Source of the DNA: BCD1 sp965230565
Lineage (GTDB): Bacteria; Bacteroidota; Bacteroidia; Chitinophagales; Saprospiraceae
Direction of reading: 5' to 3'
Assembly (NCBI GenBank): GCA_965230565.1
Contig: CBDDLH010000001.1
Location: forward strand, 1-64,000
DNA: 64,000 nt
The translations under genes and the position numbers were made by a program. Under the pieces are notes generated by a model. That model made no database searches. It was not told the DNA's origin and saw only the letters and a list, made by a program, of their open reading frames with translations. Positions 43,110 through 51,997 of this stretch are shown one piece after another. The number at the start of each line of letters is the position of its first letter. Position 1 is the stretch's first letter.

Positions 43110-43210
43110 AGCTGTACCGCAGGGTTTCGCGGAGAAGCGCAGGGTACCGCAGAGAAATAATTAGAAAACTGCGCACAACTCTGGGCTACATAGCGGTTCT
43201 CGGCGGCACA
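43110..43210. repeat. Dispersed repeat, CGCAAAGTTACGC family, copy 3
   Basis: gctgtaccgcagggtttcgc then ggagaagcgcagggtaccgc, and on the right ctgggctacatagcggttct. It resembles the cores of the copies at 820-978 and 3328-3455 and lies between the DUF1501 stop and the T9SS protein start. Confidence 0.65.
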
Positions 43211-43226
43211 ACAAAAACATTCAACA

Positions 43227-43976
43227 ATGAAAAAATTAATATTAATCACCATATTTTTCGCCTTTGCTTATAGCAACATTTCTGCCCAGTGTTATCTGGA
43301 CAGGCACAATACGACCTGGTTTGATCAATGGATCTCCTGCACGACTTCCATGAATCCAAATTCGGAACGCGGGGAGTCCCATTGGATCATGTACGATTTG
43401 AGTTTTCCGTATGAACTCTTTCAAATGCACATCTGGAACGTAAATGCGCCGGAATATCTGACCAATGGCATGAATGATCTTGTCATTGATATCTCCACTG
43501 ATGGCGTCACCTGGACGGAAGTAGGAGAATTTCAAATTCCTATTGCTGACGGAACCTCCATCTATGAAGGTCTTGATCTTTTTGATTTTGAAGGTGCTGC
43601 AGCTCAATACATTTTGATCACAGGATTGACGAATCAGGGAGGTAATTGTTTTGGGTTGAGTGAAATCCGGATCGATGTTGCGGAAGCACCTGTTGTGAGT
43701 GTGGATGAACCGACCGATCCAGGTTGTCTGAATGCCAGGATATTCCCTAACCCGGTCACAGATGACTCTAAAGCCATTATTTCTTCTTTTTGCAATAATA
43801 CTCCGATCGTCTATTCTATTCAGGATATTTCCGGGAAAACCATTGCGCGGGGAGAGATTGATCCTGTTGGAGATGAGGTAGTGCTGGAGCTTGATGCGTT
43901 GCCTCTCGTGGCAGGAAGTTATATTTTAAGTCTGCAGCAGGAGGACGTTGTGAGGAGAGTTAAGATCATAAGGTAA
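43227..43976 (+). CDS. Secreted protein with T9SS type A domain and discoidin-like N-terminal domain
   Basis: 249 aa. Signal peptide MKKLILITIFFAFAYSNISA. The first 140 residues (YDLSFPYELFQMHIWNVNAP, NDLVIDISTDGVTWTEVGEF, ILITGLTNQGGNCFGLSEIR) resemble F5/8C (discoidin) domains that bind carbohydrates or other surfaces. The T9SS type A domain follows (ARIFPNPVTDDSKAIISSFC ... VAGSYILSLQQEDVVRRVKI). Possibly co-transcribed with the DUF1800/DUF1501 pair, although a repeat lies between. Confidence 0.82.
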   Translation: MKKLILITIFFAFAYSNISAQCYLDRHNTTWFDQWISCTTSMNPNSERGESHWIMYDLSFPYELFQMHIWNVNAPEYLTNGMNDLVIDISTDGVTWTEVGEFQIPIADGTSIYEGLDLFDFEGAAAQYILITGLTNQGGNCFGLSEIRIDVAEAPVVSVDEPTDPGCLNARIFPNPVTDDSKAIISSFCNNTPIVYSIQDISGKTIARGEIDPVGDEVVLELDALPLVAGSYILSLQQEDVVRRVKIIR

Positions 43977-43980
43977 ATAC

Positions 43981-44372
43981 ACCCTGCCGGCGGCTAGGGC
44001 TTCTACACAAGTAGTATAAGTTGTTTTTATAATGTGTTTTTGGTCGAGTTTTCAAGAAAACCTCCAGTTTTAAGTGAAAAATGAATGAATGACCAAGAAA
44101 ATCGTGCCGGAACCGCAGAATCTCGAACCGCAGAATCTCGAACCGCAGAATAACCAATGTAGAAGTTTTTTTTGGCAATTCTAAATTGGATATTGGACAT
44201 TCTGCTGTTTTGCGGTTCCGGCAGGTTCATTTTCCCTTCTTCATTCTGCCATTCGGCAGTTTTTTGCAGCCTGATTTTGAATAAACACAATGAATTTGGT
44301 TAAAATTTAAATAAAACAAATTATATATTTTTATTATACTACTTGTGTAGAAGCCCTAGCCGCTGGCGGGGT
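43981..44372. mobile_element. 392-nt MITE-like element with 39-nt terminal inverted repeats
   Basis: The ends 43981-44019 and 44334-44372 are reverse complements with 2 mismatches in 39 (accctgccggcggctagggc...). Inside is a second inverted pair (gtgccggaaccgcagaat near 44105 and ttttgcggttccggca near 44206) and three 15-nt direct repeats of aaccgcagaatctcg at 44111-44151. No transposase ORF and no target duplication were seen, which fits a non-autonomous element. Confidence 0.65.
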
Positions 44373-44559
44373 CGAATTTGACATAGAATAGTTTTGACAT
44401 TAGGAAAAAGCTATTTTCTAATTGGGTGGTGGAAATTTTGAAGCAGGTATTTCCACCACCACCCCCGAAAAAAAGGGATGATGTGCTGAGCACGTCCTCC
44501 CTTTTTTTCTTCCCCCTCAGGAGGGATTTAGGTCAGATTAGTGGTTTGTCAGTATTTTT

Positions 44560-44700
44560 ATTGCCCTGTGCTTTAGCGCAGGGTATAAAGATAATCAAAG
44601 AGATTAGGGCTTCAGCCCTTTGTGTAATTCGCAAAAAAAGGCCTAAAGGCCTACGGTCTCTGTTTTTTCAAATTAACCCTGCGCTAAAGCACAGGGCAAT
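44560..44700. repeat. Inverted-repeat element with 25-bp perfect arms
   Basis: Arms 44560-44584 (attgccctgtgctttagcgc + agggt) and 44676-44700 are exact reverse complements with 91 nt between. The interior has two small hairpins (agggcttcagccct and aggcctaaaggcct). No coding frame. It lies between the MITE-like element and the SBBP gene. Confidence 0.7.
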
Positions 44701-44770
44701 TGACACTAATTCGACGCCTATCCCTCCGAAGGGGGACAGTTTATTTCCTGAGGGAAATTTGGGGTGCGGA

Positions 44771-47700
44771 TCACCGGACCAGCGTCACATCTCCGGAATA
44801 GACTTCGACCGAGCCGTCGATGAATTCCACCTCCAGGAAAAACACGAATACTCCGGAATTGAGCAGTTTCCCATTAAACCTGCCATCCCAGCCGGCTGAT
44901 TTATCTTCCATAGGGAAGTTCTGCTCTTCATAAACCACATCCCCCCAACGATTGAACACCCGGAGAAAATTTATATTTCTCACTTTGCTGGACACATAAG
45001 GGCGGAAAATGGAGTTTTCTTCATTACTACTTAGCGGAGCAAATACATTGGGGATGAAAAACGGGAAATGTTTACTCACCGCTATCAGGATGGTATCCAT
45101 GGCAAAACAACCTGTTGTGTCCTCTATCATTACCATAAGGTTGGTTCTGGCAAGCGGGGAGAGGTATTGTTCAAACAAACTGCCTGTTTCCGGCCCGGTC
45201 AAAACATGCTCCGGTGTCCAGACTGTATTTGCGATAGCATCTTCCGCGATGGATGGTGTTGCTACGGCCATGACGGTGTCCCCGTAAAGGATCAGGCTTT
45301 CCTCTGCATCTAAAGCCAGGTCGACAAAGATCTGTTCCGGTTGATTTATGATAATGGAATCACTCTCCGCCCGGCAATTATTTTCGTCCGTAACGGTAAC
45401 CATGTACATGCCGATGGCCAAAGAATCCGCATTGGTTATGCCATCCAGGCTATTATCATTCCAATCAAAATCTATGAATCCGGTACCGTTATTTACCGTG
45501 AGATCAATACTTCCATCGTTGCTTTCAAAGCATTGGAGATCTCCGGCAGCCACCTCAAGAGAAAGGGCATCTTCAGGGCTGTTTTCAATACAAATATCAA
45601 AATATCCTTCCGCTCCCGTTGCATCGGAAAGGGCAATGAAGTATGAAGTTCCTGCTTCCACGCCCATATGAATCGTCAATTGACCTCCGGAACCCGTAGC
45701 ACATGTAAACGGCATTGTATCACTGCCATCAGGACAATCTCCTTCGAAAATGGCCATCTGAGGCTGAGGGAGGTCTTCACTGTCGATGGTAATTTTGATA
45801 CAATCCCTGTCTATCTCCGGTGTAAAAGTGTACCAGACCGTTGCATATGGAAAATCAAAACATCCGCCCATATCTGAAGGACCAGGTGTCGCTCCGGAAC
45901 TACATCCCATGCTACAAATAGTATCCCGTTCAATATCCAGGAAAACGGAACCAAAAGAATTCTCCGGATCGCAAAGATCATTCACCCCGCAACCCACTAT
46001 TTTGGCGATCACCACATCTTCTCCTCCATTAAAAGAATCATCATAGGGACTGCCTTCAATCGGAAAATCATAGGAGTAAGTTCCTCCTCCCACAAATACA
46101 CTTCCCGCATCGTCGATAGCCAGATCCAGTGCCCAGTCATTGTCGCCTCCGCCAATGTAGGTTGATTCGAGCAATGCAGTGAGGTCAAAAGAAAACCGGG
46201 AAACAAAAATATCCCTGTCGCCATTGTGCGTCTGATCGAAGGCATTTTCGGTTACAGGATAATCAGTTGAAAAACTTATACCGGTGATGAATACATTCTC
46301 CGCGCCTTCGATCACCAATCCATAGCAATCATCGTCATCTGCTCCTCCAATGAACGTTGAGGCGATGATGGTGGACAGGTCATTATCGAGCTTCGTAATG
46401 ATAGCATCGTGATTGCCGTTAAAAGTCTCATCATACACTCCGGGTGTTGACGGGAATTCCATCGAACCGGTATAGCCCGAAATGAAAACATTTTGAGCGG
46501 AATCCAGCGTAATGGCATGGCTTTCTTCAAAATTGCTTCCACCAATAAAAGTAGCCGAAGATAGGGCGGAAAGGTTGTTGTTGAATTTGGCAATAAAAAT
46601 ATCTCCGGAGCCATTGTGTGTAGAATCATACGGCATTCCGGCAAATGGAAAATCAGCTGAGTAGGTGAATCCGGAAATGAATACATTTCCCGCATTATCA
46701 GTTGTGATGGCATCGGCGCCTTCATCTGTACTTCCCCCTATGTAGGTTGAGGCCAACAGCGATGACAATCCATTATTCAGTTTCGAAACAAAAACATCTT
46801 CAAACCCGCCGTTGAATGTATTATCAAATCCGCCATTCGCAGGGTAATTGGTCGATTCCGTGCGGCCGGTAACAAATACGTTTCCCGTTCCATCCAATGC
46901 CAGATCATAACCGTAATCATCATCGTCTCCTCCAATAAAAGTGGAAACAATAAGCGTAGACAGGTCATTATCCAGTTTACAAACAAAAACATCATTACTT
47001 CCACCATTGTAAGTATTGTCATAGGAAGTTCCGGAAATGGGGAAATTGGAGGAGCCTGTTGCCCCGGAAATAATCACGTTTCCAGTCGACTCAACGATGA
47101 CCGACAATCCATTATCCCAGCTGCTCCCACCTAAAAAAGTGGATGCCAGCAAGGTGGAAAGATCATTGTCGAATTTGGCCACATATGCTTCTTTGACACC
47201 ATTAAAACTATCGTCAAAGCTGCCCTCTGTAGTCGGGAAATTATCTGACCAGGAGTAACCGGTAATGAATACATTGCCGTTTTCATCGACAGCAATAGCA
47301 TTACCCCAGTCGTTACCGCCATCGCCCATGAAGGTCGAAGCCAGCAGCGGGTCTATGATGAGTTCGTAATTGGGATCGTAATCCTCCACACGGAAGGAAT
47401 AGGTGTTTTCTCCTCCAGTATCAATTTGATATTCCGCTTTCGCAAAACGCTTCCTGCCATTGATCCACTGATAGGCAACAGGAGCTGAATAGGCCAAGTT
47501 CCCTACTGGCGTAAAAATAATTAATTGTCCATTTTGGGAAACCTGCAGGCGGTTTGCACCATCAATGGCCATTTGAATGGATTGCGGATCTTTACCCGGC
47601 TGCACGTAAAACAGCTTTTCGACATTATCATGGTAAGCATTGAGTTTCAAATTAATACCAGGCCATACCTCCCCCAGGTTCAGTACCTCATAGGAAGGCA

Positions 47701-48073
47701 CTCCCGTTTTCCAGGAAGATTTGTCGTTGCCAATGAAATAGTTGAATACAGAAGGGGTTTTCCCCTCCCCAAAAGGAGTTTTACGGGTAGCTTTTTCAGT
47801 GTTTCCTGCAAATCTTTCCTTAAGCACATATCCGGAAGTGCTATCGACCGGCAACGCATATAGCATTTCACCGGACTTATTGATAATAACATTTCCTGAA
47901 AAGGTATGCGCGACGTAAAGAATATCCTTATTCCACTGGCCCGAGTTCTTCACCCAGGGGGCCTTAGTGCCTGATAGCTTTTCTGAATAAGGATTTTTTG
48001 TGTTTGGAAAGCCGGCTATCGCCAGCACAGTTGTAAGCAATACAATACAAGTAGAGAACAATAGTCTAATCAT
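44771..48073 (-). CDS. SBBP-repeat secreted protein with SprB repeat and T9SS type B (CHU_C) domain
   Basis: 1100 aa from the preferred ATG 48073 (MIRLLFSTCIVLLTTVLAIA is the signal peptide; a 31-residue longer form from 48166 is not signal-like). About 25-240: DUF7948-like domain (VFNYFIGNDKSSWKTGVPSY, VWPGINLKLNAYHDNVEKLF). About 245-670: seven or so SBBP repeats, each with GNVFITGYSWSDNFPTT-like and ASTFIGG units. Next, a PPC-like domain (ATVWYTFTPEIDRDCIKITI), one SprB repeat (DLQCFESNDGSIDLTVNNGT) and a C-terminal T9SS type B domain (FFIPNVFAPLSSNEENSIFR ... NRWGDVVYEEQNF ... GWDGRFNGKLLNSGVFVFFL). Probably surface-attached or secreted, an adhesin-like or gliding-related protein. Confidence 0.9.
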   Translation of the reverse strand: MIRLLFSTCIVLLTTVLAIAGFPNTKNPYSEKLSGTKAPWVKNSGQWNKDILYVAHTFSGNVIINKSGEMLYALPVDSTSGYVLKERFAGNTEKATRKTPFGEGKTPSVFNYFIGNDKSSWKTGVPSYEVLNLGEVWPGINLKLNAYHDNVEKLFYVQPGKDPQSIQMAIDGANRLQVSQNGQLIIFTPVGNLAYSAPVAYQWINGRKRFAKAEYQIDTGGENTYSFRVEDYDPNYELIIDPLLASTFMGDGGNDWGNAIAVDENGNVFITGYSWSDNFPTTEGSFDDSFNGVKEAYVAKFDNDLSTLLASTFLGGSSWDNGLSVIVESTGNVIISGATGSSNFPISGTSYDNTYNGGSNDVFVCKLDNDLSTLIVSTFIGGDDDDYGYDLALDGTGNVFVTGRTESTNYPANGGFDNTFNGGFEDVFVSKLNNGLSSLLASTYIGGSTDEGADAITTDNAGNVFISGFTYSADFPFAGMPYDSTHNGSGDIFIAKFNNNLSALSSATFIGGSNFEESHAITLDSAQNVFISGYTGSMEFPSTPGVYDETFNGNHDAIITKLDNDLSTIIASTFIGGADDDDCYGLVIEGAENVFITGISFSTDYPVTENAFDQTHNGDRDIFVSRFSFDLTALLESTYIGGGDNDWALDLAIDDAGSVFVGGGTYSYDFPIEGSPYDDSFNGGEDVVIAKIVGCGVNDLCDPENSFGSVFLDIERDTICSMGCSSGATPGPSDMGGCFDFPYATVWYTFTPEIDRDCIKITIDSEDLPQPQMAIFEGDCPDGSDTMPFTCATGSGGQLTIHMGVEAGTSYFIALSDATGAEGYFDICIENSPEDALSLEVAAGDLQCFESNDGSIDLTVNNGTGFIDFDWNDNSLDGITNADSLAIGMYMVTVTDENNCRAESDSIIINQPEQIFVDLALDAEESLILYGDTVMAVATPSIAEDAIANTVWTPEHVLTGPETGSLFEQYLSPLARTNLMVMIEDTTGCFAMDTILIAVSKHFPFFIPNVFAPLSSNEENSIFRPYVSSKVRNINFLRVFNRWGDVVYEEQNFPMEDKSAGWDGRFNGKLLNSGVFVFFLEVEFIDGSVEVYSGDVTLVR

Positions 48074-48139
48074 CTCCGGGATAACATTTAGGTGGTTTTC
48101 AAAGAAGTTGGATATAAAATTCCCTGGATGTTTAGTTCT

Positions 48140-48306
48140 ATTAGTTGCTAGTTGCTGCCCCGACACTGCGTGTACGGGATTTCGCTGCGCTCAAGTTGCT
48201 GGTTTTTTAGAAAAAAACTCATTTTCGCATGAAACACTTTCGAAAAATACATTTGTTTCTACTGAGCTTTCTGAACCAGTAACTTGAAACCAGAAACCAG
48301 TTTACT
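48140..48306. repeat. GTTGCTGGTT-type dispersed repeat with inverted halves
   Basis: ctattagttgctagttgctg and caagttgctggttttttag on the left are mirrored by gaaccagtaacttgaaacca on the right. This style of intergenic repeat is widespread in Bacteroidota. It overlaps the upstream region of the S9 peptidase gene. Confidence 0.45.
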
Positions 48307-48529
48307 AGTTGTGTAATTACATAATGAAAAATTGGTATGTATTATTTTATTGGGAGGAAGAAATTAGTAGGAAGGTGAGCAGTTTTGGTAAAATATTTTG
48401 CCTTTTGGCATTTCTAAGGCAGGCATGAATTATCTTGCATGTCGTTCAGGCAACCTGTCGGACTTAATCCCATCCTTATATAAGATAAAAACATTTCGAA
48501 ATCTGATTTTTCAACAAAACTACCTTTAT

Positions 48530-50536
48530 ATGAAAAGTTTAAAATATCTAATCCTCTCACTGCTGGTAATCGGCATGATGAGTTGTAGCGGAGAGGGGGA
48601 AACTGCTTCCAATGATACTTCTACTACCGAAATAGACAGTTCCCGGATGGTTTCCTTCAAAGGGCGGACCATCGACCTGACTCCTTATGTGGAGGGTTTT
48701 CCCTATAGCGGATTTACTCCCTTTTATGCTGCCGGGAAATTATACTACATGAAATCCGGCGCCACAACTGACTTGCTGGAATTAGACCTGGATGGAGACA
48801 CTGATCTGACCAAAGGAAAAAAAGTATCTGATATTGATTATTCTACCCGTAATGTTTGGAGCATACGATACAATAAAAATGACAACCAATTGTATTGGAC
48901 AGGTGACGAGAAGAATGATGAGGTTATCAATCTAACACGCTTGAATCCGGAAACCGGAGAAGTGACAAAGTTGACGGATGTACCTTACATCTTCGGATAT
49001 CGCTGGAACGATGCTGGCGACCAAGTGGCCTACATTGCCCGCCTGGGAGACAAGGCCAACCGTTTGGGAGAACTGAGGATTTTGGATTTGAAAACCAATG
49101 AAGAAACCAAGATAATTCAGGACAATGCTGAAATGAGGTATACCTGGGGAACCCCTAGCTGGCAACCCAATGGAAAAGGTCTTGTGGTGACAGCCCTGAA
49201 AGATGCGGACAGAAGTTTTGGTAACATCGTTTACATTGACCTTGAGTCTAAAACACAGACTTTAGTGACTGATGCTTCCAAAAGAAGGAGTTTCCCGGGA
49301 ATCTTCAAGGAATGGCTGGACGATAACACCTTCATGTATGTTTCCAACGAAGATGGTTTCAGCAATATTTACAGCTACAACCTGGCTACCAAAAAATCTT
49401 CACAACTGACCAAATTCACCACTGACCTGGGAACTTCTGAAGTCATTACCATAGACGGTGAAAAATATATGTTTGCTACCACTTCCTCTCCTATTGAAAC
49501 TCAGATCTATCTTCTGGAATTACCTTCCGGAAATGTGGTGATGCAAAAGCAAAGTGACGCTGCTTTGGGCGTTTATGATTCTGATGGTAATAAAATGCTG
49601 GTTTCTGCGGGTTCGAATGCTTCCATGTTCCGCATTGATGAGATGACCGTTACTAAAGACGGAATCACTTCAGAAACCAAGGTTGATGTACCGCAAGCAT
49701 TGAAGGACAAGATCTACAAAGCTACTCCTGAGCGCATTACTTATCCGACCTTTGATACTGATCCGGCAACCGGCGAACCCCGGGAACTGCACGCCTACCT
49801 TTACAAACCTGAAAACCCACTGCCGGCAGAGGATCAAATCGTCATGATACAGTCTTTTTATGGTGGTGGAAATAGTTTCAGCACACGTTATCAGATTTTG
49901 GCAGATGCGGGGATTTATGTATTGAGTCCTTCACCACGTGGAAGTCGTGGTTTTGGAAAAGATTTCGCTGCGCTCAATGATAAAGATCTGGGAGGAAATG
50001 AAATTATTGATGTTTTCTATGCTGCCAAGTACATTTCTGAAAAACTGAATATCCCTCCGAAAAACATTGGCGTATTTGGCGGAAGTCATGGCGGTTATGC
50101 AACTATGCGATGCCTGACGTTCCCGGGAGAAATCAATGGCAATACAGCAGAATTCGATTGGGGTTTTGGACTTAGCCATGCGGGATTTTCTGATATCATT
50201 CATTTTTATGAGAACTGTAACATCCCGGATTGGGTTACCCTTGAAGCTGGCGATCCGAAAACAGAAGCTGATAAACTCAATGATCGTTCACCGCTTTATC
50301 ATGCAGATAAAATGAAAGGGCATTTGTTGCTGACACATGGAACGAACGATAGCCGGGTACCCATTGAGGGCAGTACTATGATGGCCGATAGCTTGAAAAA
50401 GTATAATAAACCTGTGAAACTCGTAAAATTTGAAGGTCAGGGGCACGGAATCAAGGGCCTTGAAAATACCGTTACCTTTTACCAGACCTGGTTTGACTTC
50501 CTGGAAGAAGTGACGAGTGTAGAGTTAAAGAATTGA
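48530..50536 (+). CDS. S9-family (prolyl oligopeptidase) peptidase, lipoprotein
   Basis: 668 aa from the preferred ATG 48530 (MKSLKYLILSLLVIGMMSCS, lipobox ending MSC); the open frame extends 44 codons upstream without signal-like sequence. About 40-400: a seven-bladed propeller-like region (WSIRYNKNDNQLYWTGDEKN, LNPETGEVTKLTDVPYIFGY). About 420-665: alpha/beta hydrolase with the nucleophile Ser in FGGSHGGYATMRC, Asp in HGTNDSRVPIEGS and His in GQGHGIKGLEN. It cleaves peptides after proline or related residues, probably at the periplasm or surface. Convergent with 50773; terminator hairpins follow. Confidence 0.93.
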   Translation: MKSLKYLILSLLVIGMMSCSGEGETASNDTSTTEIDSSRMVSFKGRTIDLTPYVEGFPYSGFTPFYAAGKLYYMKSGATTDLLELDLDGDTDLTKGKKVSDIDYSTRNVWSIRYNKNDNQLYWTGDEKNDEVINLTRLNPETGEVTKLTDVPYIFGYRWNDAGDQVAYIARLGDKANRLGELRILDLKTNEETKIIQDNAEMRYTWGTPSWQPNGKGLVVTALKDADRSFGNIVYIDLESKTQTLVTDASKRRSFPGIFKEWLDDNTFMYVSNEDGFSNIYSYNLATKKSSQLTKFTTDLGTSEVITIDGEKYMFATTSSPIETQIYLLELPSGNVVMQKQSDAALGVYDSDGNKMLVSAGSNASMFRIDEMTVTKDGITSETKVDVPQALKDKIYKATPERITYPTFDTDPATGEPRELHAYLYKPENPLPAEDQIVMIQSFYGGGNSFSTRYQILADAGIYVLSPSPRGSRGFGKDFAALNDKDLGGNEIIDVFYAAKYISEKLNIPPKNIGVFGGSHGGYATMRCLTFPGEINGNTAEFDWGFGLSHAGFSDIIHFYENCNIPDWVTLEAGDPKTEADKLNDRSPLYHADKMKGHLLLTHGTNDSRVPIEGSTMMADSLKKYNKPVKLVKFEGQGHGIKGLENTVTFYQTWFDFLEEVTSVELKN

Positions 50537-50615
50537 TATTGAATTTGGCTTTAGATTTACCCTGCTGGAGGGATTCGAATTATGTCAGAAAGTTTATACT
50601 TTTTGACTTAATTCC

Positions 50616-50651
50616 GGGGGTGGAGTTCATCCGAAATGTAAGTCCACCCCC
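50616..50651. terminator. Terminator-like hairpin after the S9 peptidase gene
   Basis: GGGGGTGGA (50616-50624) pairs with TCCACCCCC (50643-50651) with an 18-nt loop. Between convergent genes. Confidence 0.5.
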
Positions 50652-50700
50652 AAATTTGACGGTTTGCTTTTTCTGGCCGGAACTTGTTTCTGTCAAATTT
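50652..50700. terminator. Second inverted repeat between convergent genes
   Basis: AAATTTGAC (50652-50660) pairs with GTCAAATTT (50692-50700) with a 31-nt loop that contains tttgctttttc. It follows directly on the previous hairpin; weaker than it. Confidence 0.35.
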
Positions 50701-50772
50701 GCCCCCGCCAGCTGGGTACATTTATTTATCCCAATATTCAAACAAATCTATTGGATAGGTTAGGTGTACCCA

Positions 50773-51225
50773 TTAAGCCTTAATCCCGTCAACAGCGTTT
50801 CTGTATTTCTGTAAAAACCAGGTTGGCAGAAACCCTAAAGTAAAAATTGCAGCACTTCCCAACAACATGGAAAAGCCAATGATATCAGGCAATTCCAGGA
50901 CATAGCCAAATGCGATGAAGAAAATGCCAAAAACTAATAGTGCGGCAGAAATGTAGGCTGTGATGAAAATTCCTTTGATCATAATCAACTGTTTTTTAAT
51001 GGTCAAAAAATAGATGGTATCTTCCTGAATTTGCTGAATGTCGTTCTGGGAAATAAATTCCCGGGCGGCCACAAATGCAGTATCAAAATCATCCCCTTCC
51101 CCAATTCTATCCTCCACGATACAACACAGGTGGTCCACTACATCGTCCCGGACCTCCGGAATGGTCAGTCCGTTTTGATCAACATACAGCTGAATCTGGT
51201 CTAATTCGTCAGTTCTTAAATGCAT
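50773..51225 (-). CDS. Membrane protein partner of a PadR regulator
   Basis: 150 aa from the ATG at 51225 (MHLRTDELDQIQLYVDQNGL). The first 80 residues are soluble and helical with EVRDDVVDHLCCIVEDRIGE, which resembles the N-terminal HAAS-type domain of membrane proteins that are co-encoded with PadR regulators. Two TM segments follow (IFITAYISAALLVFGIFFIA, GFSMLLGSAAIFTLGFLPTW). The start overlaps the end of the PadR gene by 17 nt, so both are translated together. Probably a membrane-sensing or anti-regulator partner. Confidence 0.75.
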   Translation of the reverse strand: MHLRTDELDQIQLYVDQNGLTIPEVRDDVVDHLCCIVEDRIGEGDDFDTAFVAAREFISQNDIQQIQEDTIYFLTIKKQLIMIKGIFITAYISAALLVFGIFFIAFGYVLELPDIIGFSMLLGSAAIFTLGFLPTWFLQKYRNAVDGIKA

Positions 51226-51571
51226 AATCACCTTCTTTTGGATGAATGATCTGTTCAATTGTTTTTAGAAAATCCTGTAGTTCAGCGAGTGATTCTGAAG
51301 TTACCGTTTTTCCTTTTTGGGATAACCGATAGTACTTGCGGACGCGTTTACCGATCATCACAGCTTCTGTTTCCAGCGTCCCATCCTTCATCAGGCTGTG
51401 GAGCAGAGGGTAAAGTGAGCCCTCTTTGATCACAATTTTGCCGGCCGATAGTTCTTTCACAGCCTGGACTATTTCGTAACCATACATACTTTCCTTTTCG
51501 GAAAGCAACTTGAGTATGATCGGTTTTAATGTACCTTTTAAAAGTTCTTTTGAATACATCTGAAATGGCAT
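51209..51571 (-). CDS. PadR-family transcriptional regulator
   Basis: 120 aa. The winged helix shows LKGTLKPIILKLLSEKESMY, GYEIVQAVKELSAGKIVIKE and GSLYPLLHSLMKDGTLETEA, the standard PadR signature. The C-terminal dimerisation helix is LAELQDFLKTIEQI. Short PadR proteins (subfamily s2) usually repress an adjacent gene until a ligand binds. Paired with the HAAS-like membrane protein 50773-51225. Confidence 0.92.
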   Translation of the reverse strand: MPFQMYSKELLKGTLKPIILKLLSEKESMYGYEIVQAVKELSAGKIVIKEGSLYPLLHSLMKDGTLETEAVMIGKRVRKYYRLSQKGKTVTSESLAELQDFLKTIEQIIHPKEGDYAFKN

Positions 51572-51702
51572 TTATCTTTCGATAATGCGAATATACATAG
51601 ATTTATGATGTATTTCAAATCTATGTATGATTTTTTTGAATTAGCAAGGAATAATGAAGTGTAAAACTATACAATGGAAAGTGAAGATTATTAAAAGGGA
51701 AA

Positions 51703-51987
51703 TCAAGCCAATTTCAACTTCCCCATAACCGCCTCACCGGTAACCTTGTCAATAAAGCCTTTTTCCAGGCCTGATTTTGGATCTCTGTTTTCGTGCACTT
51801 CCAGGTCTTCATTCAGGTTAAATCTGTTTTTCAGGTCAGCCAGGTCCAGGTAGGTATCAAAATATATCCAGTTATTCGTGCAGCCGCTCCAGGCTTTTCC
51901 GAAGAAGGTTATGGATATTCCCTGGTCGTATAGGTACTCAGCTATTTTGCGAATCTGTTCTGATTCGAGAGATTGTATTCTTTTCAT
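51703..51987 (-). CDS. Small cytoplasmic protein of unknown function
   Basis: 94 aa from the ATG at 51987 (MKRIQSLESEQIRKIAEYLY). The longer reading from 52062 overlaps the methyltransferase and begins with unrelated residues, so it is rejected. DQGISITFFGKAWSGCTNNW and IYFDTYLDLADLKNRFNLNE form an alpha/beta unit; the tail GLEKGFIDKVTGEAVMGKLK is like a short beta hairpin. Unknown family. The start lies 10 nt after the methyltransferase stop, so it is the second gene of that unit. Confidence 0.6.
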   Translation of the reverse strand: MKRIQSLESEQIRKIAEYLYDQGISITFFGKAWSGCTNNWIYFDTYLDLADLKNRFNLNEDLEVHENRDPKSGLEKGFIDKVTGEAVMGKLKLA

Positions 51988-51997
51988 AATTGGAGGA

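Noticed and set aside
44105..44160. Three tandem repeats of aaccgcagaatctcg as a CRISPR array
   Set aside because: The units are 15 nt, directly adjacent with no spacers, and lie inside an inverted-repeat element; no cas gene is present.
43981..44372. Integron attC-like site
   Set aside because: The inverted repeat is nearly perfect over 39 nt and lacks the RYYYAAC/GTTRRRY core sites and extrahelical bases; no integrase or cassette array was seen.
44426..44899. 157-aa plus-strand frame
   Set aside because: It runs through the inverted-repeat element and then antisense to the SBBP gene; its composition (PPPPPKK, many Leu/Arg) is not protein-like.
46009..47322. Several 60-140-aa minus-strand frames rich in Met, Leu and Thr
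   Set aside because: They are out-of-frame readings of the SBBP repeats and repeat periodically with them.
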